From: Burkholderiales bacterium | GTDB lineage: Bacteria > Pseudomonadota > Gammaproteobacteria > Burkholderiales > Burkholderiaceae_F | Direction of reading: 5' to 3' | Assembly: GCA_020355165.1 (NCBI GenBank) | Contig: CP070661.1 | Span: 2,555,578-2,619,577 of the forward strand | DNA length: 64,000 nucleotides | Shown: piece after piece, positions 12,131-28,021 of the stretch | How positions within the stretch are numbered: the first letter of the stretch is position 1 | Layout: each line of letters opens with the position of its first letter | The notes under the pieces: model-generated | Told to the model about the DNA's origin: nothing | Databases searched by the model: none | The model's input: the letters and a program-made list of their open reading frames with translations, nothing else | Made by a program: the position numbers and the translations under genes

Positions 12131-12895
12131 ATGGGGGGCTTCGTCGTCCTCGTACCCGCGCGGCTCGCCTCGACCCGGCTGCCGCGCAAGCCCCTCGCCG
12201 ATCTCGCCGGCGAACCGATGGTGGTCCGCGTGGCCCGTCGCGCAGCGGCCAGCGGCGCCTCGCGGGTGGTGGTGGCCACCGACAGCGACGAAGTGGTGGC
12301 TGCCTGCCGGCACTTCGACGTTGCCGCCGTGCTGACCCGCGCCGACCATCCGACCGGCACCGACCGGCTCGCCGAAGCGGCCGACGCGCTGCAGCTGGCG
12401 GACGAGACCATCGTCGTCAACGTGCAGGGCGACGAGCCCCTGCTGCCGCCGACGGTGGTCGCGCGCGTCGCCGAGCTGCTGCAGCAGCGGCAGGACTGCT
12501 CGCTGGCCACCGCGGCGCACCCGCTGGCCGACGCCGCGGAGTTCTTCGATCCGAACGTGGTCAAGGTGGTCACCGACGCCGGCGGCCGCGCACTGCTGTT
12601 CTCGCGCGCACCGATCCCGTGGGCTCGGGACGCCTTCGCGCGCGACCGCGACCGTCTGCCCGACGGGCTGCCGGCGTGGCGGCACGTCGGCCTGTACGCG
12701 TACCGCACCGGCTTCCTGCGCCGCTTCCCCGCCCTGCCGCGGGCGCCGATCGAGCAGCAGGAGAACCTCGAGCAGCTGCGCGCGCTGTGGCACGGCTTCG
12801 CCATCGCCGTGCTGCCGCTGGCGGAGAGACTGCCGCCCGGCGTCGACACGCCGGAGGACCTCGAGAAGGTGCGCGCGCTGCTGGCCGGCCGCTAG
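12131..12895 (+). CDS. kdsB: 3-deoxy-manno-octulosonate cytidylyltransferase
   Basis: A 254-residue cytoplasmic enzyme that activates KDO with CTP for lipopolysaccharide inner-core assembly. Motifs in order are [17 protein letters not shown] (nucleotide binding), [32 protein letters not shown] (metal site) and [10 protein letters not shown]. The [12 protein letters not shown] segment near the C-terminus is also conserved. Length is normal. It follows the Trm112 gene by nine bases and completes the envelope part of the operon. Confidence 0.95.
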   Translation: MGGFVVLVPARLASTRLPRKPLADLAGEPMVVRVARRAAASGASRVVVATDSDEVVAACRHFDVAAVLTRADHPTGTDRLAEAADALQLADETIVVNVQGDEPLLPPTVVARVAELLQQRQDCSLATAAHPLADAAEFFDPNVVKVVTDAGGRALLFSRAPIPWARDAFARDRDRLPDGLPAWRHVGLYAYRTGFLRRFPALPRAPIEQQENLEQLRALWHGFAIAVLPLAERLPPGVDTPEDLEKVRALLAGR

Positions 12896-12929
12896 ACTCG
12901 CCGCCGATCTCCCATTACAGGAGCGCTCG

Positions 12930-14510
12930 ATGAAGCAGCCGATCATCGCGCTGGCGATTGCCGCCGCGCTGCTGGCCAGCCCGGTCGCCGGCAAGACGTT
13001 GCGCTGGGCCTCGCAGGGCGACCCGCAGACCGCCGACCCGTACTCGCAGAACGAAGGCCTGACCAACATGTTCTCGCAGTCGGTGCACGACATGCTGGTG
13101 ATGCGCGACAACGCGCTGCGGCTGGTGCCGGGGCTGGCGGTGAGCTGGCAGCAGGTCAACGACACGACCTGGCGGTTCAACCTGCGCAAGGGAGTGAAGT
13201 TCCACGACGGCTCGCCGTTCACCGCCGACGACGTCGTCTTCTCCTACGAGCGTGCCCAGCATCCGAACTCGCAGCTGCGCCAGTACTCGCTGCCGGTCGG
13301 CAAGCCGCGCAGGATCGACGATTACACGGTCGAGTTCGTGCAGGACAGGCCGAACCCGATCACGCTCGAACACGCCACGGCCATCTACATCATGAGCAAG
13401 GCGTGGGCGACCAAGCACAGGGTCGAACGGCCGCTCGACTTCAAGGGCAAGGAAGAGACCTACGCCTCGCGCAACGCCAACGGCACCGGCGCGTGGATGC
13501 TCGTCTCGCGCGAGCCCGGGGTGAAGACGGTGCTGAGGCGCAACCCCGACTGGTGGGGCGCGAAGGAGGGGCGCGCGCCGGGCAATGTCGACGAGGTCGT
13601 CTACACCCAGGTCAGCGCCGACGCGACGCGAACCGCTGCGCTGCTGTCCGGGCAGATCGATTTCGTGCTCGACCCGCCGCCGCAGGACCTGGCGCGACTG
13701 GAAGCGAGCAAGGACGTCAAGGTCGTGCGCGGGCAGGAAAACCGGGTCGTCTTCTTCGGCTTCGACCAGCAGCGCGACGAACTGCTGTACTCGAACGTCA
13801 AGGGCCGGAACCCGTTCAAGGACCAGCGCGTGCGCCAGGCCGTCTACCAGGCCATCGACGTCGAGGCGATCCGCTCGCGCACGATGCGCGGCTCGGCGCT
13901 GCCCACCGGCGGCATGACGCCGTCGACGCTGCCCTCCTCGCCGGAAATCGAGCAGCGGCTGCCCTACGACCAGGCAAAGGCGCGGCAGCTGCTCGCCGCC
14001 GCCGGCTACCCGAACGGCTTCGAGGTCACGCTCGACTGCCCGAACAACCGCTACGTCAACGACGAGGAGATCTGCATCGCCGTGGCGGCGATGCTCACCC
14101 GCGTCGGCATCCAGACCAAGGTGACGACGCTGCCGCGCGCCACCTACTTCCCGAAGCTGGAGAAGCACGACACCAGCTTCTTCATGCTCGGCTGGGGCGG
14201 CGCAGTCACCGACGCGCAGACGACGCTGTCGCCGGTGCTGCGCTCGTTCGACGAGAAGACCGGCAACGGCAGCTTCAACTACGGGCGCTACGTCAACCCC
14301 AGGCTCGATGCGCTGATCGACGCCGCCGCCGTGGAAATGAACCCGGAGAAGCGCCGGCAGCTCGTCTGGGACGCGCTGAAGGAGCACAACGCGCAGTTCC
14401 ACCACGTGCCGCTGCACCGGCAGATGATCCCGTGGGCCATGCGCAGCGGCGTCACGGTGGTGCACCGGGCGGACAACGTGCTGAACATGGAGTCGGTCAG
14501 GGTCGACTGA
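12930..14510 (+). CDS. ABC transporter substrate-binding protein, family 5 (peptide/nickel type)
   Basis: A 526-residue exported binding protein. A signal peptide covers about residues 1-21 (ending PVAGKT). TWRFNLRKGVKFHDGSPFTADDVVFSYERA is the hallmark of DppA/OppA-type proteins, and VRQAVYQAIDVEAI follows near the middle. Ligands in this family include oligopeptides, nickel chelates and sugars, and none can be chosen here. No permease or ATPase genes are adjacent, so it is an orphan binding protein. It follows kdsB by 34 bases and may be cotranscribed; AGGAG precedes the ATG. Confidence 0.85.
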   Translation: MKQPIIALAIAAALLASPVAGKTLRWASQGDPQTADPYSQNEGLTNMFSQSVHDMLVMRDNALRLVPGLAVSWQQVNDTTWRFNLRKGVKFHDGSPFTADDVVFSYERAQHPNSQLRQYSLPVGKPRRIDDYTVEFVQDRPNPITLEHATAIYIMSKAWATKHRVERPLDFKGKEETYASRNANGTGAWMLVSREPGVKTVLRRNPDWWGAKEGRAPGNVDEVVYTQVSADATRTAALLSGQIDFVLDPPPQDLARLEASKDVKVVRGQENRVVFFGFDQQRDELLYSNVKGRNPFKDQRVRQAVYQAIDVEAIRSRTMRGSALPTGGMTPSTLPSSPEIEQRLPYDQAKARQLLAAAGYPNGFEVTLDCPNNRYVNDEEICIAVAAMLTRVGIQTKVTTLPRATYFPKLEKHDTSFFMLGWGGAVTDAQTTLSPVLRSFDEKTGNGSFNYGRYVNPRLDALIDAAAVEMNPEKRRQLVWDALKEHNAQFHHVPLHRQMIPWAMRSGVTVVHRADNVLNMESVRVD

Positions 14511-14677
14511 ATGGCGTTCGCCACGTCACGCCCGGGCCGGCGCTGCGGTGTCGCAGCGCCCATCAGGTCGGCACGCCGAACACCGGGCCGGTGCCGACCG
14601 CTTGATCCACGCCGCCAGCCTTTCGCCAGACCGCTGCCGAACTGCGCACGGCAGGCGGCCGAAACAGGAGAACCCCG

Positions 14678-15955
14678 ATGAGCCTCGCAAGGAGCACGCC
14701 ACGCAACGCCTTCTATGCCCAGTCCGGCGGTGTGACCTCGGTGATCAACGCCAGCGCTGCCGGCGTGATCGAGACCGCCCGCCGGCACAGCAACCGGATC
14801 GGCAGGGTCTTCGCCGGACGCAACGGCATCCTCGGCGCGCTGCAGGAGGAACTGATCGACACCGGCCGTGAGTCGCCGGCAGCCATCGCCGCCCTGAAGC
14901 ACACGCCGGGCGGCGCCTTCGGCTCCTGCCGCTACAAGCTCAAGAGCCTGGAGCAGGACCGCGCCCAGTACGAGCGGCTGATCGAGGTCTTCAAAGCGCA
15001 CGACATCGGCTACTTCTTCTACAACGGCGGCGGCGACTCGGCCGACACCTGCCTGAAGGTCTCGCAGCTGTCGGCGACGCTGGGCTACCCGCTGCAGGCG
15101 ATCCACGTGCCGAAGACGATCGACAACGACCTGCCGATCACCGACAACTGCCCCGGCTTCGGCTCGGTGGCCAAGTATGTCGCGGTATCGACCCGCGAGG
15201 CGAGCATGGACGTGGCCTCGATGGCGTCGACCTCGACCAAGGTGTTCGTCCTCGAGGTCATGGGACGCCACGCCGGCTGGATCGCCGCGGCGGCGGCGCT
15301 GGCCGACACCCGGGCGCACCCGCTGCCGCTGGTGATCCTGTTCCCCGAGATCCCCCTCGACCAGGGCAAGTTCCTCGCCGCAGTGAAGGCCAAGGTCGAG
15401 GCGCACGGCTACTGCACGGTGGTCGTCTCCGAGGGCCTGCAGGCGGCCGACGGCAGCTTCGTCGCCGACCAGGGCCTGCGCGACGCCTTCGGCCATGCGC
15501 AGCTCGGCGGCGTCGCACCGGTCGTCGCCAACCTGGTCAAGAGCGAACTGAAGCTGAAGATGCATTGGGCGGTGTCGGACTACCTGCAGCGCTCGGCGCG
15601 GCACATTGCCTCCAGGACCGACGTGCAGCAGGCCTATGCGGTCGGCAAGGCCGCGGTCGAACTGGCACTGAAGGGGGCCAACGCGGTGATGCCGGCGATC
15701 GTGCGCGCGTCGAACCGGCCGTACCGCTGGAAGATCGGCACAGCGCCGCTGGCCGAGGTGGCCAACAGGGAGCACAAGATGCCGCGCGAGTTCATCACCG
15801 ACGACGGCTTCGGCGTGACCGCCAAGGGCCGCGCCTACCTGGCGCCGCTGATTCAGGGCGAGGACCACCCGCCGTACAAGGACGGCCTGCCGGCCTACGC
15901 GCTGCTGAAGAACGTCGCCGTCCGCAGGAAGCTGCCCGCCTGGTCGAAGGGCTGA
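14678..15955 (+). CDS. pfp: pyrophosphate-dependent 6-phosphofructokinase
   Basis: A 425-residue enzyme that interconverts fructose 6-phosphate and fructose 1,6-bisphosphate. Two residues mark PPi rather than ATP as phosphoryl donor. Asp120 follows GGG (117-119), where ATP enzymes have Gly, and Lys146 in PKTIDNDL replaces the Gly of the ATP-type PGTIDND. Asp149 is the catalytic base. VMGRHAGW is the conserved substrate-binding segment. Family rules make it reversible and unregulated by ATP. It is followed by adk and the H+-pyrophosphatase, consistent with pyrophosphate cycling. The 167-bp gap upstream shows no clear promoter. Confidence 0.9.
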   Translation: MSLARSTPRNAFYAQSGGVTSVINASAAGVIETARRHSNRIGRVFAGRNGILGALQEELIDTGRESPAAIAALKHTPGGAFGSCRYKLKSLEQDRAQYERLIEVFKAHDIGYFFYNGGGDSADTCLKVSQLSATLGYPLQAIHVPKTIDNDLPITDNCPGFGSVAKYVAVSTREASMDVASMASTSTKVFVLEVMGRHAGWIAAAAALADTRAHPLPLVILFPEIPLDQGKFLAAVKAKVEAHGYCTVVVSEGLQAADGSFVADQGLRDAFGHAQLGGVAPVVANLVKSELKLKMHWAVSDYLQRSARHIASRTDVQQAYAVGKAAVELALKGANAVMPAIVRASNRPYRWKIGTAPLAEVANREHKMPREFITDDGFGVTAKGRAYLAPLIQGEDHPPYKDGLPAYALLKNVAVRRKLPAWSKG

Positions 15956-15986
15956 GCCGCTCGGCCGACACCTCCGAAGCGGTTAA

Positions 15987-16721
<735 letters not shown>

Positions 16722-16768
16722 CCGCGTTTCACGTTTCACCCTTTTTGTTCCTCTGTTAGGAGATTGCA

Positions 16769-19207
<2,439 letters not shown>

Positions 19208-19219
19208 GCCGCGACGCAG

Positions 19220-19693
19220 ATGTTCGAAGAGGAGGACAGGGAGACCGGCTACGCCGTCTTCGTGGCGGTCACGCTGGCGATCGTCGTGTCGCTGTTCGTG
19301 ATCGCCGTGGCCATCGGCAGCGTCGTCGGCGAGGCGGGCCCGAAGGCCGCCGCGCCGAAGGCGTCGGCACCGAGCGTGCTGCGCGTGTTGGCCAAGGTCT
19401 ACTTCGAGGTCGGCAAGGCCGACCTGCCTGAAGATGCGCCGATGCTGTTGCGGCCGGCCATCCGCGCTGCCCGTGCGCTGCAGAGCTCGAGGCTGGTCGT
19501 CTCCGGCTACCACGATGCCGGCGGCGACGCGGCGGCAGACGCCGAGCTGGCGCGGCGCCGGGCCTTCGCCGTGCGCGAGATGCTGATCGCCGCCGGCATC
19601 GGCGAGGACAGGATCGAGCTGGCCAGGCCGGTGGTCACCGTGGGCGCGGCCGATGCACAACGGGCGCCGCGCGTCGAGGTGACGCTGCGCTGA
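19220..19693 (+). CDS. membrane-anchored OmpA-like protein next to hppA
   Basis: A 157-residue protein. A short acidic N-terminus precedes one membrane helix (about 11-36), then an Ala/Pro/Lys linker and an OmpA-like domain from about residue 53. Asp99 (GYHDAGG) and Arg114 (ARRRA) keep the 15-residue spacing seen in the hppA tail, and the AKVYFEVGKADLPED start matches the family. The domain is a little shorter than in OmpA. It starts 13 bases after hppA and is surely cotranscribed. The helix suggests an inner-membrane anchor with a periplasmic domain. The similarity to the hppA tail suggests a duplicated module; a partner role for the pump is inference. Confidence 0.8.
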   Translation: MFEEEDRETGYAVFVAVTLAIVVSLFVIAVAIGSVVGEAGPKAAAPKASAPSVLRVLAKVYFEVGKADLPEDAPMLLRPAIRAARALQSSRLVVSGYHDAGGDAAADAELARRRAFAVREMLIAAGIGEDRIELARPVVTVGAADAQRAPRVEVTLR

Positions 19694-19759
19694 GCGCCGT
19701 CGCGGGCTCCGTTCGGCCGCTGCAGCGACGCTGCGCCGCCCTTTCCTGGCGAACCCCTG

Positions 19760-20281
19760 ATGCAACTGCGCGCAGCGACGTCGGCGGACATCGCCGCCAT
19801 CCAGGCGATCTACGCGCACCATGTGCTGCACGGGCTGGCCAGCTTCGAGATCGAGCCGCCGTCGGCGGCCGAGATGCACCGCCGCTTCGAGTCGCTCACC
19901 GGCGACGGCTACCCGTACCTGGTCGCCACCGTCGACGGCAGCATCGTCGGCTACGCCTACGCCGGCGCCTACCGCAGCCGGCCCGCCTACCGCTACACAG
20001 TCGAGGACTCGGTGTATGTAGCCCCGGCCGCGACCGGCCGCGGCACAGGCCGGCAGCTGCTTTCGCGGCTCATCGACGAGTGCGAGCGCCGCGGCTACCG
20101 GCAGATGCTGGCCGTAATCGGCGACTCGGCCAATGCCGCCTCGATCGAGCTGCACCGCGGCTGCGGGTTCACCGTCAGCGGCACCCTGCGGTCGGTGGGC
20201 CTGAAATTCGGCCGCTGGATCGACTCGGTGATCATGCAGCGCAGCCTCGGCGAGTCAGATCGCACGGTGCCGCGCGCCTGA
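19760..20281 (+). CDS. GNAT N-acetyltransferase, phosphinothricin acetyltransferase-like
   Basis: A 173-residue acetyl-CoA-dependent acyltransferase. The TSADIAAIQAIYAHHVLHG start and SFEIEPPSAAEM segment match the Pat/Bar group. SVYVAPAATGRGTGRQLLSRLI carries the acetyl-CoA loop (a variant of Q/RxxGxG/A), and AVIGDSANAASIELHRGCGF is also typical. Natural substrates of such chromosomal copies are often amino-acid analogues such as methionine sulfone, so resistance cannot be assumed. It may read through from the pyrophosphatase operon, 66 bases upstream. Confidence 0.87.
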   Translation: MQLRAATSADIAAIQAIYAHHVLHGLASFEIEPPSAAEMHRRFESLTGDGYPYLVATVDGSIVGYAYAGAYRSRPAYRYTVEDSVYVAPAATGRGTGRQLLSRLIDECERRGYRQMLAVIGDSANAASIELHRGCGFTVSGTLRSVGLKFGRWIDSVIMQRSLGESDRTVPRA

Positions 20282-20351
20282 CGGCTCCCCGCAGTTCCAT
20301 CCGCAGGCACCGGACTGTCCGCGGCGGCCAGCGTGGCGCCGTGCAAGCAAG

Positions 20352-21254
20352 TCAGGTGCCGGCCAGCGGCAGCGCGCCGATCGCGACGAGCGCCCGGCGG
20401 ACGTCCTCGACCCCCTCGGCCGGCAGCGGCGACTGCGGCGGCAGCGGCGCGCCGACCGCGTAGCCCTGCAGTTCGAGTCCGCCCTTGATGCAGGCGGCGA
20501 GGTTGTACTTGGCGAAGGCCTGGTTCAGCGCCCACAGCGGACCCTGCCGCTGCATCGCTGCCGCCCACTCGCCGCGCCGGCACAGCTCGTAGAGCTCGAC
20601 GCTGGCGCGCGGCGCCACGCAGGCCGGCCCCGCCATCCAGCCGACGCCACCGATCAGCATCACGCAGGCCGGGACGTGCGACGAGGCGGCGAAGACCTGC
20701 ATCCGGCCTTCGACACGATTGACGATCGACAGCAGGCGGCCGGTGTTGACCGACGCATCCTTGATGTAGCGGATGTTCGGCACGCGACTCAGCCGCTCGA
20801 TCACCGGCAGGCTGAGGTCCGAACGCTGGAAGCTCGGGTTGGTGTACAGCACCACCGGCAGCGACACCGCCTCGCCGATCGCCCGGAAGTACGAGAACAC
20901 GCCGTCGTCGGCGAGCGGGAAGTAGGCCTCGAGGATGGCGAGAACGCCGTCGGCCCCGAGCCGCTGCCACTCGCGCGCCTGATCGACGGCGTCGGCGGTC
21001 GTGGTCGAGGCCACGCCGGCAACGACCGGCACACGGCCGGCGGCCGCCTCGATGACCACCTCGACCACCCGTCGGCGCTGGTCGCGGCTCAGGTAGGCGA
21101 ACTCGCCGGTCGATCCGAGCGGCGTCAACCCGTGCACGCCGGCGCCGATCAGGTCCTCGCACAGACGGCCGAGGACTTCGTCCTTGACCCTGCCGCCCTC
21201 GTCGATCGGCGAGACGAGGTACGGAAAGACCCCGTGAAACGGCGCATCCTTCAT
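20352..21254 (-). CDS. dihydrodipicolinate synthase family protein (Schiff-base aldolase)
   Basis: A 300-residue TIM-barrel lyase. Lys165 in IRYIKDAS is the Schiff-base lysine, [10 protein letters not shown] is the carboxylate-binding loop (GTTGE in DapA), and LYTNPSF supplies the Tyr. The Ser in GSTGE and the divergent C-terminal half suggest it is not the lysine-pathway DapA but a relative acting on another 2-oxo acid. It is not next to lysine genes. The start has ATG with no strong ribosome site. Its neighbour on the same strand is the RND efflux pair, 149 bp away. Confidence 0.82.
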   Translation of the reverse strand: MKDAPFHGVFPYLVSPIDEGGRVKDEVLGRLCEDLIGAGVHGLTPLGSTGEFAYLSRDQRRRVVEVVIEAAAGRVPVVAGVASTTTADAVDQAREWQRLGADGVLAILEAYFPLADDGVFSYFRAIGEAVSLPVVLYTNPSFQRSDLSLPVIERLSRVPNIRYIKDASVNTGRLLSIVNRVEGRMQVFAASSHVPACVMLIGGVGWMAGPACVAPRASVELYELCRRGEWAAAMQRQGPLWALNQAFAKYNLAACIKGGLELQGYAVGAPLPPQSPLPAEGVEDVRRALVAIGALPLAGT

Positions 21255-21403
21255 CGGATCCCAGCGAGCAGTGACGCGCGCAGCCGGCGCGCGGCAGCCA
21301 TCGAGCCGGCAGCAGGACCGGCGCGAAGCGTGCGCCGGCGCCCCTCGGCTGCTGCCGTCAAGACTAAACGACTTGGCGCCGCAACGCCGGCGCTGCGGTG
21401 CCC

Positions 21404-24400
21404 CTACCTGTGCTCGTCGGCCGGCTGGGTCACCAGGGCCGTGGCTCCGCCGCGCGACGCCCTTTCGCCGCGCTTCAGCCAGCGCGCTTCGAACGCGTCG
21501 AGGTAGGAATAGATCACCGGCACCACCACCAGGGTCAGCAGCGTCGAGGTGATGACCCCGCCGATGATGGCGCGGCCCATCGGCGCCTGCATCTCGGCAC
21601 CCTCACCGAGACCGAGTGCAAGAGGCAGCATGCCGAAGGTCATCGCCGCGGTGGTCATCAGGATCGGCCGCAGCCGCACCTGCCCGGCGGCGATCAGCGC
21701 CTCCAGCCGCGACAGGCCGCGCTTCTGGCCGTGGTTGGCGAAGTCCACCAGCAGGATGGCGTTCTTGGTCACCAGCCCCATCAGGAAGACGATGCCGATC
21801 ATCGAGAAGATGTTCAGCGTCGTGCCGGTGGCCAGCAGCGCCAGCATGACGCCGACGATCGACAGCGGCAGCGAGGCCATGATCGCAATCGGCTGGATGA
21901 AGCTGCCGAACTGCGATGCCAGCACGATGTAGATGAAGATCACCGCCAGCGCCAGCGCGCTCATGATGGCGGCGCCGACCTCCTGCTGGTCGCGGATCTG
22001 CCCGCCGACGTCGAACCGCAACCCCGGCGGCAGCTCGTAGTTCTTGACCAGCTGCTGCACTTCCTCGCCGGCGTCGCCGGCCGGCCGGCCCTCGACGTTG
22101 GCAAACAGCGCCACCCGCCGCTGCAGGTCCTGCCGCCGGATGTTCTCGGGATTGAAGCTGCGCTCGATGGTGGCGATCGCGCGCAGCGGCACGACTTCCG
22201 CCGAACCGTCGGGCCGGGTTCGCGCGGTGGCGATGTTCAGGTTGGCGATGTCGTCGATCACCGTGCGGTTGTCGCGCGGCAGCTGCGTGATCACCTCGTA
22301 GTTCTGCCCGTCCGGCGCCAGCCAGTAGCCGGAGTTCTCGCCGCCGACCAGCGCCCGCAGCGTGCCGCCGAGCTGCGCGTGCGTGATGCCGTACTCGGCG
22401 GCAAGCTCGGGCTTCAGCCGCACGGCCAGCGCCGGCGTTCCGTCCTTGACCGTGATGTCGACGTCGGTGACGCCCCGGATCTGCGACACCTTCTGCTTGA
22501 AGTCGGCCATCACCCGGTTCATCGCCTCCTGGTCGTTGCCCAGCAGCGCGACGTAGATCGCGCCGCTGAAGCCGACCGTCAGCTGCACCCCCGGGATGCC
22601 GGCGACCCTCTTGCGGATCGCCTCCTCGATCTTCTTCTGCGTCCGCTTGCGCTCCGCCCGCGGCACCAGCTTCAGGTTGATGCGGCCGTTGTTCTTCGCG
22701 CCGTCGGTGCCGATGCTGGTGTCTATCGAGGCGATCTCCGGGAATTCCTTCAGCACTTCCTCGACCCGCCTGACGCGCTCGTCCGCGTACTCGAGGCTCG
22801 AGCCGACCGGCATCGTCAGCCTGACGCTGGTGAAGCTCTCGTCGGCCTCCGGCATCAGTTCGCCGCCGACGATGCCGGCGATCGGGATGCTCAGCAGGAA
22901 GCTCGCCGTGGCGATCGCCAGGGTGGTCTTGCGCCGAGCCAGCGCCAGGCGCAGCAGCCGGTCATAGATCTCGTGCCAGCGGTCGACCCAGCGCTCGAAC
23001 ACCGTCAGCACGCGGCCGACCAGCGGCGCGTCCTTGGCCCCCTGCGGCGGGTCGCGCCAGACTGCGGACAGCATCGGGTCGAGCGTGAAACTGACGAACA
23101 GCGAAACGAGCACCGCGACCACCACGGTGATGCCGAACGGGTAGAAGAACTTGCCGACGATGCCGCCCATGAAGGCGATCGGCACGAACACGGCGACGAT
23201 CGAGAACGTGGTGGCCAGCACCGCCAGGCCGATCTCTTCGGTGCCCTCGCGCGCGGCGGTGTAGTGGTCCTTGCCCATGCGGATATGGCGGACGATGTTC
23301 TCGCGCACCACGATCGCGTCGTCGATCAGCAGGCCGATGCACAGCGACAGCGCCATCAGCGTCATGTAGTTCAGCGTGAAGCCGAAGGCGTAGACGGCGA
23401 TGAAGCTGGCGATCACCGCGATCGGCAGCGTCAGCCCGGTGATCACCGTGCTGCGCCAGCTGCCGAGGAACAGGAACACGATCAGCACCGTGAGCGCCGC
23501 GCCCTCCATGATCGTGTGCTTGACGTTGTCGACCGAATGCTCGACGAAGTCGGCCATCGCCCACATGAACTTCAGCTCCACACCGGGCGGCAGCTGCTTG
23601 CGGATGTCGGCGGCCGCCAGCTTGAGCTGCTTGCCGACCTCGACGATGTTGGCATCCTGCGTCTTGAAGACCCAGACGCCGATCGCCGGCTGGCCGTCGA
23701 CGCGGGTCAGCGAGCGGCGTTCGGCCTCGGCGTCGAGCACCTCGGCGACCTGCTCGAGCAGGATCGGCACGCCGGCGCGGCGGGCCACCACGATCTTGCC
23801 GAACTGCGCCGGCGACGACAGCCGGCCGTCGACACGGACGATCGCCTCCGACGTCTGATTGGAGATCGTGCCCACCGGAACGCTGACGTTGGCGTTGCGC
23901 AGCGCCGCCACCACCTGGTCGACCGTCAGTCCGTAGGCGGTCAGCCGGACCGGATCGACGCGCGCCTGGATCTGGCGCGTCACGGTGCCGCCGAGGTTGA
24001 CCCGGCCGACGCCGTTGATGCGCTCGAAGCCCTTCTGCACTACCTGCTCGGCGAGCAGCGTCAGCTCGCGCGGCGAGCGCCCCTGCCCCAGCAGGGCGAA
24101 CGAGGCGACCGGCTGGTCGTTCTCGGTCTCCGCACGCTGCACGACCGGATCCTTGGCGTCGCGCGGGAAGCTGGCGCGGATCTGCGCCAGCTTGTCGCGC
24201 ACCTCCTGCATGGCGCGGGTGGTGTCGACGTCGAGGCGGAACTCGACCCAGGTCAGCGAGCGCCCCTCGTCCGAGCGCGACAGGATGCGCTTGACGCCGG
24301 CCACGGTATTGACCGCGTTTTCGATCGGCTTGGCGAGATCATTCTCGACCTGCTCCGGCGAGGCGCCCGGGTAGCTGACCCAGACCATCACGCCGGGCGG

Positions 24401-24523
24401 CGCCACGTCCGGCATCGGCTCGACGCCGAGGCGGGCGTAGGAAAACAGGCCCAGCACCGTCAGCGCGACCATCACCATGGTCGTGAACACCGGGTGGTTG
24501 ATCGAGACGCGCGTCATCCACAT
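21404..24523 (-). CDS. RND efflux transporter, AcrB/HAE1-type inner-membrane pump
   Basis: A 1039-residue proton-driven pump. The start [21 protein letters not shown] gives the first membrane helix. Two large periplasmic loops separate the twelve helices. The [14 protein letters not shown] segment contains the two Asp residues of the proton relay, and [19 protein letters not shown] follows. The second half has [18 protein letters not shown]. It follows the fusion-protein gene by 19 bases. No outer-membrane factor is encoded nearby, so it must borrow a TolC-like protein. Substrates cannot be assigned. The Asp pair argues against a metal-type CusA pump. Confidence 0.92.
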   Translation of the reverse strand: MWMTRVSINHPVFTTMVMVALTVLGLFSYARLGVEPMPDVAPPGVMVWVSYPGASPEQVENDLAKPIENAVNTVAGVKRILSRSDEGRSLTWVEFRLDVDTTRAMQEVRDKLAQIRASFPRDAKDPVVQRAETENDQPVASFALLGQGRSPRELTLLAEQVVQKGFERINGVGRVNLGGTVTRQIQARVDPVRLTAYGLTVDQVVAALRNANVSVPVGTISNQTSEAIVRVDGRLSSPAQFGKIVVARRAGVPILLEQVAEVLDAEAERRSLTRVDGQPAIGVWVFKTQDANIVEVGKQLKLAAADIRKQLPPGVELKFMWAMADFVEHSVDNVKHTIMEGAALTVLIVFLFLGSWRSTVITGLTLPIAVIASFIAVYAFGFTLNYMTLMALSLCIGLLIDDAIVVRENIVRHIRMGKDHYTAAREGTEEIGLAVLATTFSIVAVFVPIAFMGGIVGKFFYPFGITVVVAVLVSLFVSFTLDPMLSAVWRDPPQGAKDAPLVGRVLTVFERWVDRWHEIYDRLLRLALARRKTTLAIATASFLLSIPIAGIVGGELMPEADESFTSVRLTMPVGSSLEYADERVRRVEEVLKEFPEIASIDTSIGTDGAKNNGRINLKLVPRAERKRTQKKIEEAIRKRVAGIPGVQLTVGFSGAIYVALLGNDQEAMNRVMADFKQKVSQIRGVTDVDITVKDGTPALAVRLKPELAAEYGITHAQLGGTLRALVGGENSGYWLAPDGQNYEVITQLPRDNRTVIDDIANLNIATARTRPDGSAEVVPLRAIATIERSFNPENIRRQDLQRRVALFANVEGRPAGDAGEEVQQLVKNYELPPGLRFDVGGQIRDQQEVGAAIMSALALAVIFIYIVLASQFGSFIQPIAIMASLPLSIVGVMLALLATGTTLNIFSMIGIVFLMGLVTKNAILLVDFANHGQKRGLSRLEALIAAGQVRLRPILMTTAAMTFGMLPLALGLGEGAEMQAPMGRAIIGGVITSTLLTLVVVPVIYSYLDAFEARWLKRGERASRGGATALVTQPADEHR

Positions 24524-24542
24524 GGGATTGCTCCGCCGCCGC

Positions 24543-25712
24543 TCAGCGCGTCATCGCCAGCGACGATCGCGCCGCCACCTTGGGCTCGGCGCTGACGATG
24601 TTGGCCAGCATGCCCTCGCGCAGGTTGTCGAACTTGGTCCCGATCACCTGCTCGGCTTCGGTCAGCCCCGAAGTGATCTCGATGCGCTGCAGGCGCTCGT
24701 CGCGCACCCCGGTGCCGACGTTGCGGCGGGCCAGCTTGCCGTCGGCGATGATCCAGACGTAGCGCTGTCCGCGGTCGTCCTGCACGGCGGTGACCGGCAG
24801 CGACGGTACGGCCGCCTCGCCGCCGATCTGCAGCCTGACCCGGGCGAACATGCCGCCGCGCAACCGTCCGTCGTCGTTCGGCAGCAGGATGTAGACGGCG
24901 ATCATCCGCGAGCCCGCCTCGGTGGTCGGGTTGATGCGGTCGATCCGGCCCGGGTAGGGACGGCCCGCCAGCCCCTCGATCTCGACCTCGACCTCGGCGC
25001 CCTCGGCGATCCTGGCCACGTCGGCGACCGGTGCCTGCGCCTGTACCTCGAGCCGCGACAGGTCGACGATGTGCAGCAGCGGCGCGTCGAACGGCACCTT
25101 CTCGCCCGGCTGCACGAAGCGCTTCGCCACCTGGCCCGCGATCGGCGCGCGCACCACCGCGTCGGACAGCAGCAGCTGCGTCTGCGCAACCTGCGCCTCG
25201 GCGGCCTGCACCGCGGCCGCCTGCGCCCGAAAGGCATCGTCGGCGGTGTCGAAGGCGTTCTGCGAGATGAAGCTCTGCTTCACCAGCTGCGCGTTCGACG
25301 CCCGGGTGCGCTCGGTCTGCGCCAGCGTGGCCCGCGCCGATTCCAGCGTCGCCTGCCGCTCGGCCAGCTGGTTGCGCAGCTGTGCGGTGTCGAACTCGGC
25401 GATCACCTGCCCGGCTGCCACGCGGTCGCCCTCGCGCACCGGCAGCCGCCGCACTTCGGCCGACAGCTTCGACCGCACGGTGGCCTGGTTGAACGCCTGC
25501 ACGGTGCCCGGCATCGCCAGCTCGACCGACAGCCGGTGCGGCGCCAGCCGCACGACGTCGCTGGCGGCGAAGGCCAGCGGCGGCTGCTCCTTCTTCTGCT
25601 CCGCCGAGGCGCCGATCTTCAGCACGCCCTTCTGCACGGCCAACCACGCCCCTGCGCTGACCAGCAGGGCCAAGCCGGCCACGATCATCCAGCGAGTCTT
25701 GCTCTTGCTCAT
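24543..25712 (-). CDS. RND efflux periplasmic adaptor (membrane fusion protein)
   Basis: A 389-residue protein with an N-terminal anchor or signal helix (about 7-24), then a lipoyl-like half (VRSKLSAEVRRLPVREGDRVAAGQVIAEFD), an alpha-helical hairpin rich in Ala/Gln, the second lipoyl half (VRAPIAGQVAKRFVQPGEKV) and a beta-barrel region. This is the standard HlyD/AcrA order. The ATG at 25712 begins the hydrophobic anchor; the frame extends 45 codons upstream without similarity. It is the first gene of the efflux pair. The helix lacks a lipobox Cys, so it is anchored or secreted rather than a lipoprotein. Confidence 0.9.
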   Translation of the reverse strand: MSKSKTRWMIVAGLALLVSAGAWLAVQKGVLKIGASAEQKKEQPPLAFAASDVVRLAPHRLSVELAMPGTVQAFNQATVRSKLSAEVRRLPVREGDRVAAGQVIAEFDTAQLRNQLAERQATLESARATLAQTERTRASNAQLVKQSFISQNAFDTADDAFRAQAAAVQAAEAQVAQTQLLLSDAVVRAPIAGQVAKRFVQPGEKVPFDAPLLHIVDLSRLEVQAQAPVADVARIAEGAEVEVEIEGLAGRPYPGRIDRINPTTEAGSRMIAVYILLPNDDGRLRGGMFARVRLQIGGEAAVPSLPVTAVQDDRGQRYVWIIADGKLARRNVGTGVRDERLQRIEITSGLTEAEQVIGTKFDNLREGMLANIVSAEPKVAARSSLAMTR

Positions 25713-25886
25713 CCTTTCCCCCGCGCTCGCCGTGCCCTGGCAGGGCGCAGGCGAGCCGATCCCGATTGGTGTCGCGAATTGTCGGAGCGCCGCGCCCAAG
25801 CCGCCATCGGCTTGCGACGGAATGCGGCTGCGCGCGACGAAACGCAAAGGCTGCGGACGAGGCAGTGCACGGCGGCGTCCCTGCCG

Positions 25887-27878
<1,992 letters not shown>

Positions 27879-27917
27879 CAGGTCGACACCGAAGTTTCAA
27901 TGCCCGGCGGCGCCGGC

Positions 27918-27940
27918 TTTTCCACAGAAAGTGTGGACAA
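27918..27940. promoter_or_regulatory. head-to-head DnaA-box-like inverted repeat upstream of parE
   Basis: TTTTCCACA (27918-27926) and TGTGGACAA (27932-27940, read as TTGTCCACA on the other strand) flank GAAAG. The first fits TTWTNCACA exactly and the second has one mismatch. TCCACA/TGTGGA could also form a short hairpin in the parE leader. Confidence 0.4.
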
Positions 27941-28021
27941 CGACCGCCTCGCCGCCGGAAAAGCGCGCCGCGACGGGGCTCTCACTGGCTTGCTCAATCG
28001 GAGTGCAGCCGCCGGCCCGGC

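Noticed and set aside
19760..20281. A phosphinothricin resistance gene
   Set aside because: The protein belongs to the same acetyltransferase group, but chromosomal copies in non-resistant bacteria use other substrates, and no resistance context exists here.
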